Shown one piece after another: positions 56,632 through 64,000 of a stretch of DNA of 64,000 nucleotides. A program made the position numbers and the translations under genes. Position 1 is the stretch's first letter. Each line of letters starts with the position of its first letter. Under the pieces are notes generated by a model. That model saw only the letters and a list, made by a program, of their open reading frames with translations, made no database searches and had not been told where the DNA came from. The stretch covers positions 1 to 64,000 of the forward strand of contig NZ_AXWO01000019.1 in the NCBI RefSeq assembly GCF_000482705.1, written 5' to 3'. The stretch comes from Glycomyces arizonensis DSM 44726 (GTDB lineage Bacteria > Actinomycetota > Actinomycetes > Mycobacteriales > Micromonosporaceae).

Positions 56632-57795
56632 TCAGGGATCGTCGGCGGTGATCGTCAAAGGCGGGGCCGAGGCGACTCGTTCGGCCTCTTCGAGGCGGTT
56701 CACCGAGCGCAGTACGTGCTGCCACGCCGATTCGGTGCTCGGGTCGCGGGCGAGGCGTTCGGCCGCCAGGCGGACGATGTTGTAGCGGCAGTCGAGGGTG
56801 TGGACTTTTCCCGGGGCTACTTGGAGTCGGATCGTCTGCTCCGATGGTGGCCCCGCCGGGGCGGTGGCGGGGTGTCGGGGGTCGGCGAATCCCGGCAGCC
56901 GGACTCGGACGGTGTGGAGGCCGGGGTCGAGCGGTATCAGCCAGGTTCCCCAGCGAGACGGGAGCGCCTCTCCGTCCACTGTGATCTCGGGGGCGGCCAG
57001 CCAGTCCTCGAAGCCGTTCGAGTAGTACGGCACCATTCCCGGCGTCGAGCCGGTGGTCCGCACGGTCACGAGCAGCTGCTGCACGGCCGCGGTGTCCGGT
57101 GCGAAGCGCACGAGCAGTCCCGATCCGGCGGGCGGCGGTGAGCCGGGGGGCAGGAGACGGGCCCGCCCCGCGGACGGAATCGGCTCGGGCGGCGGGACGT
57201 CTTGGATTCGCGACGGTTTTCCATTGGGGTGCCTGCGGAACCGGCGCCGCCACGGGAAGAACGACGCGATGCCCACCGCGAATGCGGCGTACACCAGCGC
57301 CTCTCCCAGCACGGACGAGTCCGGGAGCACGAGCCCGGCGGGCAGTCCCACGGCTATGGGGAGCAGCATCGTGGAGGCGAGCGCGGCCCCGAACGCCTTC
57401 ACTCCGGGCGAGAGGCGCGCGATCCTGGCGCTTTCCGCGTACGTCCGGGAGCCGAGGAGGAGGCGGGTGATGCCGCGCATGCCGTCGACGCCGATGAACA
57501 GTTCGGATTCCGCCGCCGCTCGGATCTCGACCGTGCGCGACTCGTATACGTGGTCGTCCATGACCTCGACGAGGTTCGGTCCCGCGGGGAGTCCGACCAC
57601 TGCGGCGGACCGCTCCCAGGCGACGGCCCGCCCGTTGACCGACAGGAGGGGCATCACCGTCACCTCGGGGCCGTCCGAGGGCGGGTCGAGGTCGACGATC
57701 CGTCCCCGCTTGCGGGGCTTGAGCACCTCGACGCGGAGGGTTCCGGCGTCGGCCGCGCCTTCACCGAGGTCGACGGTCGCTGAGGAGTCGATCAT
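56632..57795 (-). CDS. hypothetical membrane protein with PEGA-like beta domains
   Basis: A 387-residue protein. Residues 1-110 are beta-rich (VEVLKPRKRGRIVDLDPP, VEVMDDHVYESRTVEIRAAA) like PEGA/carboxypeptidase-type modules. Two membrane helices follow near 135-185 (FGAALASTMLLPIAVGLPAG, GEALVYAAFAVGIASFF), then a proline-rich segment. A second beta-rich half contains LIPLDPGLHTVRVRLPGFAD. ATG 57795 is 13 bp after the stop of the type VII substrate gene, so the two form an operon facing the main cluster. No family is certain. Confidence 0.65.
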   Translation of the reverse strand: MIDSSATVDLGEGAADAGTLRVEVLKPRKRGRIVDLDPPSDGPEVTVMPLLSVNGRAVAWERSAAVVGLPAGPNLVEVMDDHVYESRTVEIRAAAESELFIGVDGMRGITRLLLGSRTYAESARIARLSPGVKAFGAALASTMLLPIAVGLPAGLVLPDSSVLGEALVYAAFAVGIASFFPWRRRFRRHPNGKPSRIQDVPPPEPIPSAGRARLLPPGSPPPAGSGLLVRFAPDTAAVQQLLVTVRTTGSTPGMVPYYSNGFEDWLAAPEITVDGEALPSRWGTWLIPLDPGLHTVRVRLPGFADPRHPATAPAGPPSEQTIRLQVAPGKVHTLDCRYNIVRLAAERLARDPSTESAWQHVLRSVNRLEEAERVASAPPLTITADDP

Positions 57796-57808
57796 AGTCG
57801 GTCTGACC

Positions 57809-59044
57809 CTACCCGCCGGTGGAGGCGAGGTCACCGTCCAGATCGTTGAACGCCGTCGCGATCTCGTCGTCGGCGGACTGCCAGTCGTCCGCGGCCGCCC
57901 TCATATTCGAAGCGAACGCGTTGAGCGTCGCGGAGGCGGCGGAGGCGAGGCCCTGGAGCTCCTGGACTTTCTCGTCGTACTGCCCGACCCAGCCGGCCAC
58001 GCCGCAGAGCCCCCAGGTCATCTCGTCCGCCGCGGTGGTGGAGACGACGTCCGCCACCCCGGCGGCGTCCTCGGCGATCTTCGTGACCGTGGGCGAGGCC
58101 TCCCGGATCACCTCGGGGTCGACGGCGCCGCCGTCCCCCGGCCCGGCAGCGGGGCCGCCGCCGCTCGTCGCGGGGCCGTCGGGCAGTGAGGCGCCGGACC
58201 CTTGGAGCGAGCCCACCACCATGCCGGGCAGCGCTTCCTTCGCGAACGCCGCGAACGCCTGCGCGAGCTCGCCGAACGCCATCGTGATGCGCGTGGTGAA
58301 CTTCGTGGCCTTGAGGATGGCGTAGGAGGTCTGGACCGCCGCGAGTCCGATCGCCGAGGCCAGCGAGGCGCCGAGGGTGACGATGGAGGCCGCGACCTGC
58401 GGGGCGACCACCATGACGAAGTACTTGACGAGCTGGCTCAGCAGCCACTTGACGGCGCCCTTGATCAGCTCGGCGAGGGCCTGCGCGGCCTGGAGCACCG
58501 TCTGGAGTCCGTTGGCGCACTTCGCCAACTGGAAGACCGACGCCGCGAGGTCGTCGATCCTGCCCCGGCAGGCGACGCCGTCGGCGGTGGTCCACTCGGC
58601 CATGGGGGTCAGGGTGCCTGCCAGCGCCTGACTGAGATCCGCGTCGGCCTCGGCGACGCGGCCCCAGACCGCGGCCGTGTCGCGCATGGCGCCGGGGTCG
58701 CCGCTGACCATGTGGATCAGGTCCTCCAGCGGTTGGATCAGACCGATGAGTATGTCCAGGCCCCAACCGATCAGCGTGCCGAGCGGGTCGGCGGCCAGGC
58801 CCGCGGTCTGGAACCCGAGATCGGCGACCGTGGCGACGATCTGGGTCACGCCCGCTTCGAGGTCCATCTCCCCCGAGGCCATGTCCCAGATGCCCGAGCC
58901 GATGTTGTTGAGGTGGCTGAGCCCCGGCGCGGACATGAGGCCGTTGACGACGTTGATGTCCGAGCCCGGTATGGCCCGGTCGACGTTCTTGACCCAGTTG
59001 CCGGTATCGGTGTCGACCGAGATTCGCTCGTAGCCGTCGCCCAT
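57809..59044 (-). CDS. long type VII secretion substrate with C-terminal EspC-like hairpin
   Basis: A 411-residue protein. The N-terminal 300 residues resemble the 54610 product: glycine-rich lead (ADPLGTLIGWGLDILIGLIQ), a WXG-like helical pair around residues 115-185, and hydrophobic stretches (LVKYFVMVVAPQVAASIVTL). A Gly/Pro/Ser linker follows. Residues 345-411 form an EspC-like hairpin (TWGLCGVAGWVGQYDEKVQE, FASNMRAAADDWQSADDEI) similar to the 54287 product. Substrate and EspC partner thus appear fused in one chain. ATG 59044. Confidence 0.75.
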   Translation of the reverse strand: MGDGYERISVDTDTGNWVKNVDRAIPGSDINVVNGLMSAPGLSHLNNIGSGIWDMASGEMDLEAGVTQIVATVADLGFQTAGLAADPLGTLIGWGLDILIGLIQPLEDLIHMVSGDPGAMRDTAAVWGRVAEADADLSQALAGTLTPMAEWTTADGVACRGRIDDLAASVFQLAKCANGLQTVLQAAQALAELIKGAVKWLLSQLVKYFVMVVAPQVAASIVTLGASLASAIGLAAVQTSYAILKATKFTTRITMAFGELAQAFAAFAKEALPGMVVGSLQGSGASLPDGPATSGGGPAAGPGDGGAVDPEVIREASPTVTKIAEDAAGVADVVSTTAADEMTWGLCGVAGWVGQYDEKVQELQGLASAASATLNAFASNMRAAADDWQSADDEIATAFNDLDGDLASTGG

Positions 59045-59161
59045 GACGTCTCCAGATGGTGGGGTTGCACGTCGAATGGCCCAGTATCACCGACAAACGG
59101 CGCACGGGACGGCAACATGTCCGCGTGTCGCCCTTCGAATGCCTTGCGGGGGAACGGGGGC

Positions 59162-59184
59162 GAGGGCCGGGCGACCCGGCCCTC
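59162..59184 (-). terminator. 10-bp hairpin after the beta-helix glycosidase gene
   Basis: GAGGGCCGGG (59162-59171) and CCCGGCCCTC (59175-59184) pair perfectly around three bases, 11 bp beyond the stop of the glycosidase gene. It is a plausible intrinsic terminator. Confidence 0.65.
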
Positions 59185-59194
59185 ACCGTGTGGT

Positions 59195-61816
59195 TCAGCG
59201 GCCCATGCCGTCGAGGGTGAAGTGCCGGTTCCACTCCTGGACCCAGTCCTTGCCGAACTCGTCCGCCACCGCTCCGTTCTTGGAGAACCGGAGGGTCTCG
59301 GCGTTGAGGCCGGCGTCGTCGAGCGAGGCGGGCCGCACGACGTTGGTGCCGATCTTGTCGCTCCACCGGGACAGCTCGTAGGCGGCGGGCGGGTTCGCGA
59401 ACTCCACGGTGCTCGCGGCGTAGTCGCCGCCGCCGAGCACGACCGAGTGGTCGAGCTCGTTGCGGGCCGGGACGTAGAGCGAGTTCGGGTCCTCCCACAC
59501 CGTGGCGCGGTCGCAGCCGTTGGCCGCGTCCACCGCGTAGTCCTCGGCCGTGCAGTCCTCGCCGGTCGCCGCCACGCGCGGGACGTACCAGTCGGTGATC
59601 TCGGGGTAGAGGATCGGCGTGCCGTCCGAGTACGTGTACTCGCCGCTGGTGTAGTGGTCGTGCCAGGTGGCGACGATCTCCGGTGTGGCGCTGTACTTCT
59701 CGCCCTCGCGCACGTCGAGGAAGGAGTCGAAGCGGCTCTGCACCACCCAGCCGTTGGACACGGGCAGGTCGGTCTCCCCGTCCTCGTGGTAGAGCTTGTC
59801 GTGCCCGGTGTGCTCGACGTCGATGTACACGTTGTCGTTGGCGGTGTTCGAGTGCCCCGACTGGAAGAACACGCCCGCGTTCGCGTCCTGGACCACGTTG
59901 TGGTGGAACCGCATCCCCGAGGCGCCGTCGTCCATGTAGAACGCGTTGTTCGAGCCGCCGATCGTCTCGAAGTAGTTGTAGGCGATCTCGTTGCCGAGGT
60001 ACGTGTAGTCGCGGCCGGTGTAGACGACGCCCTGGTCGCCCGCGTTCAGGACGAGGTTCTGGAAGTGGTTGTGGTTGACCTTCATGTCGTTGCCCATGAT
60101 CTGGATCGCCATGTGCGGCGCGTCGTGGACGTAGTTGTACTCGAAGGTGTTCCCGACGCCGTAGAGGTAACCGGCGGGCGTGTAGGTCGCCAGCTGCGAG
60201 AAGCGCGCGATCTCGTTGTGGCGGGCGGTGTTGTCGCCGCGTTCGAGGGTCTCGCGGTCGCCGCCGCCGAGCAGGACGCCGCCTCCGCCGAGGTCGTGGA
60301 GGTAGGAGTTCTGGACGGTGTTGCCGTGGCCGCCGCGCGTCGTCTCGTAGTCGGGCAGGGCGGTGAGCGACTCGGTCGTCTGTCCGATGCGGATGGCGTC
60401 CATGCTCACATTGGAGATCTCGACGCCGTCGATGAGCGTGTCGACCGCGTCCAGCAGCTGCACGCCGGTCACGAGCGAGCCGGACATGGCGACGTCGCGC
60501 AGCTCCACGCCGGCGGTGCCTTCGAGGCGGAAGAAGTTCTTGTCGAAGGTCATCAGCTCGATGTCCTTGCCTTCGAGGGTGTCGCCTTCGGGCAGGTAGT
60601 ACAGGACGTCGTTGCCCTCGTGGCGGTCGATGTAGTACTCGCCCGTGGCATCCATCTCGGACAGCGCGTTGACGACCTTGACCTTGGTCCACTCGTCCTG
60701 CGGGATGTACATCGAGGGGTACTTCGTGTAGAGCCGGTCCCCGCTCCACGACAGGAGCCGCACCATGTCGTTGGCGTAGTTGTTGCCGAGGTAGCCCGAG
60801 AGCCACGCCTCGGTCTCGTACCGCGCGTTGTCGATGTCCTCGATCCACTGCGGATCGAGCTGGGTGGCCACATCGGAGTACTCGCCGAAGCCGCGGCCGC
60901 CCAGGTCGTCCACGACCGGTTCGGCCTCGGGGGCCCAGTGCTGGTAGCGGTCGCCCTCGGCGGCGCGTCCGCCGACGGTGAAGACCGACGGCGTCATCGT
61001 CAGCATCCGCTCGTACGACCACGAGTCGGGGTCGTCGGTCTCCTGCTTCTTGTCCTCGAACTGCGCCCTCGGGGTGGTGCCGCTCCACTGCCAGTCGTCC
61101 TGTTCGCCGAAGCGGCCGACGAGGTCGACGTTCATCAGGTCCTCGGGCCCTTCGGCGTCCCACTTGCCGCCGGTGCCCCACAGGTGGCACGAGGTGTCGG
61201 TCGTGGAGCAGGAGTCGCCGTTGGGGTACTCGGCGAGGGTCTGGATCGAGCCGTCGACGATGAGCTCGGTGGCAAACGGTTGCTGTATCCAGTTGAAGCC
61301 GTTCTTGTAGAGCGTGCCGGGGTCGATGCCCGCCGCGCCGAGGTCGTAGACCCACACCGCATCGCGCACGGCGTCCGCGATGCGGCTGCTGGAGGAGTAC
61401 TGGGGCTCGTCGGCCAGGTCGCCGAGCCGGTGCCAGCCGTCGGCGGGCAGCTCGTGCGAGCCGGTGATGCTCACCTGCTCGTCCTTGTAGGCGGTGTAGG
61501 TGACCCACGAGTGCTCGTCGCCGGTCAACTCGACCGTCTCGTCCAGGACGTACTCGCCGCCGCGGAGGTAGACCGTGCCGCGCTCGTCCTCGGCGGTCCG
61601 TCCGGCCAGCGCGTCGCGCGCGGCCTCGATCGTCTTGAGCGGCGCCTGCTTCGTGCCGGGGTTCGCGTCGTCGCCTTCGGTGCTGGAGACGTACACGGTC
61701 AGGTGGGCCGGGGCCGCCGAGGCCGCTGGGCTCACACTGAGCGCCGCGCTCGTTATCAGGGCCAGCACGGCCGCCTTCGCGGCGAGGCGTCTGGCGGTGC
61801 GGTGTTCTCTCGCCAT
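59195..61816 (-). CDS. secreted right-handed beta-helix glycosidase, GH141-like
   Basis: An 873-residue exported enzyme. A Sec signal (AKAAVLALITSAALSVSPAA, SAAPA) precedes a DUF1565-like start (VYVSSTEGDDANPGTKQAPL, YLRGGEYVLDETVEL). A long beta-helix follows with N-H-I/N-x-I turns (GNTVQNSYLHDLGGGGVLLG, NTFEYNYVHDAPHMAIQIMG, NNAFYMDDGASGMRFHHNVV). The layout fits GH141-type alpha-fucosidase/xylanase relatives, acting on plant or microbial heteropolysaccharide. ATG 61816 has AGGAG upstream. Exact specificity cannot be read from the sequence, and pectate-lyase-like alternatives remain possible. Confidence 0.7.
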   Translation of the reverse strand: MAREHRTARRLAAKAAVLALITSAALSVSPAASAAPAHLTVYVSSTEGDDANPGTKQAPLKTIEAARDALAGRTAEDERGTVYLRGGEYVLDETVELTGDEHSWVTYTAYKDEQVSITGSHELPADGWHRLGDLADEPQYSSSSRIADAVRDAVWVYDLGAAGIDPGTLYKNGFNWIQQPFATELIVDGSIQTLAEYPNGDSCSTTDTSCHLWGTGGKWDAEGPEDLMNVDLVGRFGEQDDWQWSGTTPRAQFEDKKQETDDPDSWSYERMLTMTPSVFTVGGRAAEGDRYQHWAPEAEPVVDDLGGRGFGEYSDVATQLDPQWIEDIDNARYETEAWLSGYLGNNYANDMVRLLSWSGDRLYTKYPSMYIPQDEWTKVKVVNALSEMDATGEYYIDRHEGNDVLYYLPEGDTLEGKDIELMTFDKNFFRLEGTAGVELRDVAMSGSLVTGVQLLDAVDTLIDGVEISNVSMDAIRIGQTTESLTALPDYETTRGGHGNTVQNSYLHDLGGGGVLLGGGDRETLERGDNTARHNEIARFSQLATYTPAGYLYGVGNTFEYNYVHDAPHMAIQIMGNDMKVNHNHFQNLVLNAGDQGVVYTGRDYTYLGNEIAYNYFETIGGSNNAFYMDDGASGMRFHHNVVQDANAGVFFQSGHSNTANDNVYIDVEHTGHDKLYHEDGETDLPVSNGWVVQSRFDSFLDVREGEKYSATPEIVATWHDHYTSGEYTYSDGTPILYPEITDWYVPRVAATGEDCTAEDYAVDAANGCDRATVWEDPNSLYVPARNELDHSVVLGGGDYAASTVEFANPPAAYELSRWSDKIGTNVVRPASLDDAGLNAETLRFSKNGAVADEFGKDWVQEWNRHFTLDGMGR

Positions 61817-61916
61817 CGAGAAACTCCTGTCGAAATGCGCTGTCGAAGTGCGGTATCGAGGTGCCCCGCGCCTTGGGGCGGCGCGTGTTCCTCGGCGCCG
61901 GAACCAGGAGAGCACA

Positions 61917-61944
61917 CATGATACATCTATATGTATGACATGTT
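61917..61944. promoter_or_regulatory. palindromic ATACAT/ATGTAT operator candidate
   Basis: ATACATCTATATGTAT (61921-61936) is a perfect 6-bp inverted repeat around CTAT, with further partial symmetry outside it (ACATG left, ACATGT right). It lies about 100 bp upstream of the beta-helix glycosidase start in an otherwise GC-rich gap. It resembles sites for GntR- or LacI-type sugar regulators; no regulator gene is adjacent in the window. Confidence 0.5.
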
Positions 61945-62070
61945 CAGAATAGAGGTGCGGGTGGGGTTGCGCAAGGGCCCGCGGCCGGTCAGTCGTGCTT
62001 CCACGCCTCGTATTGCCGCCGTCGGCGCCCGAGGGCGCCGATGCGGGCGGACTCCACGTGTCCTGCCCTC

Positions 62071-62568
62071 TCAGGTGAGGTCGGGGCGCTCGCCTTCGGT
62101 GATCCGGCGGCGTCGCTCGACGTAGGCGGGCAGGATGGTCACGTCGTCGTCGGTGAACCAGTCGAAGGGCGCCGTCGAGGCGACGAGGGCGAAGTTCGCC
62201 CACGGCTCGAACGAGCCCGAGCGGACCACGAGCTTGGCGCGCGGGGCCCACTCCTCGATGAGCGCCTCGTGCGTGGTGCCGTGGAATTCCGCCCCCGAGC
62301 CGGTGAAGCGGTCCTGAACCTCGCCGTACAGGCGCGGGTGGTTCGCCTTCAGCTCAGTGGCGAAGTGGACCTCCTCGACGAAGACCGCGTCGATGAGCGC
62401 CTGGAGCACCACGCGGACGTCGATCTGGCCGCGAGTGAGGGCCAGGTCGATCCGGTTCGCGTCGGCGGGGATGGGGAATCCGGCGTCGGTCACCAGGACC
62501 ACGTCGGTGTGCCCGAGCGAGGCCAGGCCCCGGGCGAGTTCGGGGTGCAGGATCGTGCCGTTTCGCAT
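62071..62568 (-). CDS. RbsD/FucU-family sugar mutarotase
   Basis: A 165-residue protein with the RbsD pattern MRNGTILHPELARGLASLGH (catalytic His in the LxxLGHTD segment), VTDAGFPIPA, RIDLALTRGQ and a C-terminal ARLVVRSG-like strand (AKLVVRSGSFEPWANFALVA). It interconverts pyranose and furanose or alpha and beta sugar forms to feed a kinase. It is longer than classical RbsD (about 139) because of an insert and a basic tail. ATG 62568 follows AGGAG, 8 bp after the ribokinase stop. Confidence 0.82.
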   Translation of the reverse strand: MRNGTILHPELARGLASLGHTDVVLVTDAGFPIPADANRIDLALTRGQIDVRVVLQALIDAVFVEEVHFATELKANHPRLYGEVQDRFTGSGAEFHGTTHEALIEEWAPRAKLVVRSGSFEPWANFALVASTAPFDWFTDDDVTILPAYVERRRRITEGERPDLT

Positions 62569-62576
62569 TGTCGCTC

Positions 62577-63515
62577 CTAAGGGTTCGTGGCCTTGAGGGT
62601 CGCTTCGACCGTTTCGCGGTCCTGATAGGAGGGGACGGTCTCCCAGTGCTCGCAGCACAGGGCCGCCACCGCGTTCGCGAACCGCGCCGCTTCGGGCAGG
62701 TCTTCGCCTTCCGCGAGGGCCACGGCCAGTGCGGCGTTGAAGCTGTCGCCCGCGCCGTTCGAGTCGACGACGGCGACCTCCAACGGCGGGACCGCCGTGG
62801 CGGCGTCGGCCGTGGCGACCAGTGCCCCGGCCTCGCCGAGCGTGATGGCGACAGCCCTCGGGCCGAGGGCCAAGAGCCTGCGGGCCAGCGCTTCGGGAGG
62901 CGTGTCGTCGCCGGGCGCGAGGCCCAGGACGGTCTTCGCCTCGTGCTCGTTCGGCGTCAACACGTCTACACAGGACAGGTCGACGTCGCGCAGGTCTGCG
63001 GCGGGGGCGGGGTTGAGGATCGTGGTGGCGCCGCCGTTCTTCGCGATGGCGAGTGCGTGCAGCGCCGTGCCGAGCGGGGTCTCCAGCTGCGCGAGCGCCA
63101 CGTCGGCGCCGCGCAGCACGTCGGCGGCCCGGTCGACGTCGTCGGCGCCGAAGCGGGCGTTCGCGCCCGGGTCGACGACGATGACGTTGGCGCCCGCGGT
63201 GTCCTTGACGATGAAGCCGACGCCGGTCGGCCGGTCCGGGGCCGTGCGCAGGCCGCGGATGTCGACGCCTTCGTCGGCCATGAGCGCCCTGAACTCCTCG
63301 CCGTGGGCGTCGTCGCCCACGACGCCCAGGTAGGACACCTCGGCGCCGAGGCGCGCGGCCTGGACGGCCATGTCGGAGCCCTTGCCGCCGAAGGTCTCCC
63401 GGTAGTCCCGGCCGATCAGGGTCTCCCCCGCGCCCGGAATCCGGTCGGCCGTCATGACGAGCGCCTTCGCGTAGCTGCCGACGATCGCGACGCTCGCGTG
63501 CCCGTCAGTAGGCAT
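62577..63515 (-). CDS. ribokinase-type PfkB kinase
   Basis: A 312-residue kinase with VGSYAKALVMTADRIPGAGE, the GGKGSDMAVQAARLGAEVSY substrate motif (ribokinases usually GGKGANQA), and the catalytic DSNGAGDSFNAALA near residue 255, where the common DTTGAGD is DSNGAGD. It phosphorylates a pentose, probably ribose or a deoxy-sugar, which suits the aldolase ahead and the RbsD behind. ATG 63515 overlaps the aldolase's last codons by 11 bases. Confidence 0.85.
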   Translation of the reverse strand: MPTDGHASVAIVGSYAKALVMTADRIPGAGETLIGRDYRETFGGKGSDMAVQAARLGAEVSYLGVVGDDAHGEEFRALMADEGVDIRGLRTAPDRPTGVGFIVKDTAGANVIVVDPGANARFGADDVDRAADVLRGADVALAQLETPLGTALHALAIAKNGGATTILNPAPAADLRDVDLSCVDVLTPNEHEAKTVLGLAPGDDTPPEALARRLLALGPRAVAITLGEAGALVATADAATAVPPLEVAVVDSNGAGDSFNAALAVALAEGEDLPEAARFANAVAALCCEHWETVPSYQDRETVEATLKATNP

Positions 63516-64000
63516 CGGGGTCTCCTTCGAGGCCGTCGACGATCGCCGGGCCCGAGCTGGTGCCGACCAGTTCGGCGCCGGCCTCGAAGAGCGAGCGCAT
63601 CTTCTCCAGAGAGTTGACCTTGCCCGAAACCTTGACGCGGCAGGGCGGCTCGATGTGCTCGGCGAGGATCCGCACGTCGTGCTCGGTGGCGGCGAGGCCG
63701 CCCTTGCCCCAGCCGGAGGACTGCTTGACCCAGTCCACGCCCGCCTCGTACGCGATGCGGGTCGCCTTGGCCTTGAGCTCGTCGGTCTCCAGGAACCCGA
63801 ACTCCAGCATGGCCTTGACCTTGATCCCCTCGCCGTGGGCGGCCCCGACGATCGCGGCGATGTCGGCCGCGTAGAGGTCCTCGTCGCCGCCGATGAGGAG
63901 CCCGGGGTGCGGCGGGAAGTCGAACTCGTCCACGCCGTCGGCCGCGAGCGCCTTCAGGGCCGCCAGGCGCATCGTGAGGGTGTCGTTCGCCATCGGGAAG
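63505..64000 (-). CDS. DeoC-family deoxyribose-phosphate aldolase-like, cut by window edge
   Basis: This is the C-terminal ~165 residues of a DeoC/LacD-type TIM-barrel aldolase. Visible strands are VDEFDFPPHPGLLIGG, IKVKAMLEFGFLETDELKAK and VDWVKQSSGWGKGGLAATEH, with the Schiff-base lysine expected in RVKVSGKVNSLEKM, and the phosphate-binding end GAELVGTSSGPAIVDGL. The frame is open to the edge, so the start lies beyond 64000. It is the first visible gene of an aldolase, kinase, mutarotase operon. Confidence 0.82.
   Translation of the reverse strand, partial: FPMANDTLTMRLAALKALAADGVDEFDFPPHPGLLIGGDEDLYAADIAAIVGAAHGEGIKVKAMLEFGFLETDELKAKATRIAYEAGVDWVKQSSGWGKGGLAATEHDVRILAEHIEPPCRVKVSGKVNSLEKMRSLFEAGAELVGTSSGPAIVDGLEGDPDAY

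Noticed and set aside
57831-61919. A very long arginine-rich minus-strand frame across two genes
   Set aside because: It runs through the beta-helix glycosidase and a type VII substrate gene in another frame, crossing their gap and terminator, with no recognisable domain.
1-64000. CRISPR arrays, tRNA or rRNA genes, and a prophage
   Set aside because: No spaced identical repeats, no cloverleaf or rRNA core sequences, and no phage structural genes were seen; the holin-like gene belongs to a chromosomal envelope family.

Overview
This is a high-GC chromosomal window from a filamentous-type actinobacterium. The evidence is GTG/TTG starts, many 4-base gene overlaps, XRE plus DUF397 pairs, type VII secretion substrates, ECF sigma factors paired with YciI proteins, and binding-protein-dependent sugar importers whose ATPase is encoded elsewhere. 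The gene mix would fit Glycomycetaceae or a relative. That is inference, because no rRNA, tRNA or housekeeping marker is present to settle it.

Layout. 1-5.2 kb is a scarred accessory region: an IS3-type orfA at the edge, an intact IS5-type element (422-1372) inserted in a decayed gene whose 3' part encodes a RAMA plus alkyltransferase-like protein, an XRE/DUF397 module, and a three-gene coupled operon of unknown function. 5.4-9.5 kb holds two AAA/DUF4143 ATPases around a DUF2786 gene. 9.9-13.3 kb has a GH120 beta-xylosidase and small genes, bounded by two related copies of an unannotated ~95 bp sequence with terminator-like hairpins.

13.4-25.7 kb is a fructan island. A LacI regulator with two identical operators faces an frc-type operon (binding protein, permease, ATPase, fructokinase). 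Convergent to it are a secreted GH32 levanase/inulinase with a ricin-type lectin, and a second operon (LacI, binding protein, two permeases, GH32-like hydrolase) with its own pair of operators. Together they suggest outside cleavage, oligosaccharide import, inside cleavage, fructose import and phosphorylation.

26-34.7 kb carries a PhaC-like synthase, a channel-like membrane protein, an envelope-stress style trio (DUF3618 and holin-like), a large unknown protein, a YciI/ECF sigma pair, an alpha/beta hydrolase that has lost its catalytic Ser and His, and the remnant of a second IS5-type element whose end supplies the stop codon of a GlsB/YeaQ-type gene. 35.2-37.9 kb is a small island of unknown genes with a helicase fragment.

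38-51.2 kb is dominated by a divergent pair: a 2352-residue RHS/Hint polymorphic toxin with an ADP-ribosyltransferase-like tip and its candidate immunity gene, and a 1985-residue secreted LamG/FG-GAP protein. 51.4-53.7 kb is a hydrolase, ECF sigma and SRPBCC operon. 53.9-59.0 kb is an orphan type VII effector cluster with a candidate toxin/immunity pair. 59.2-64 kb holds a secreted beta-helix glycosidase and a deoC/ribokinase/rbsD operon cut by the window edge.
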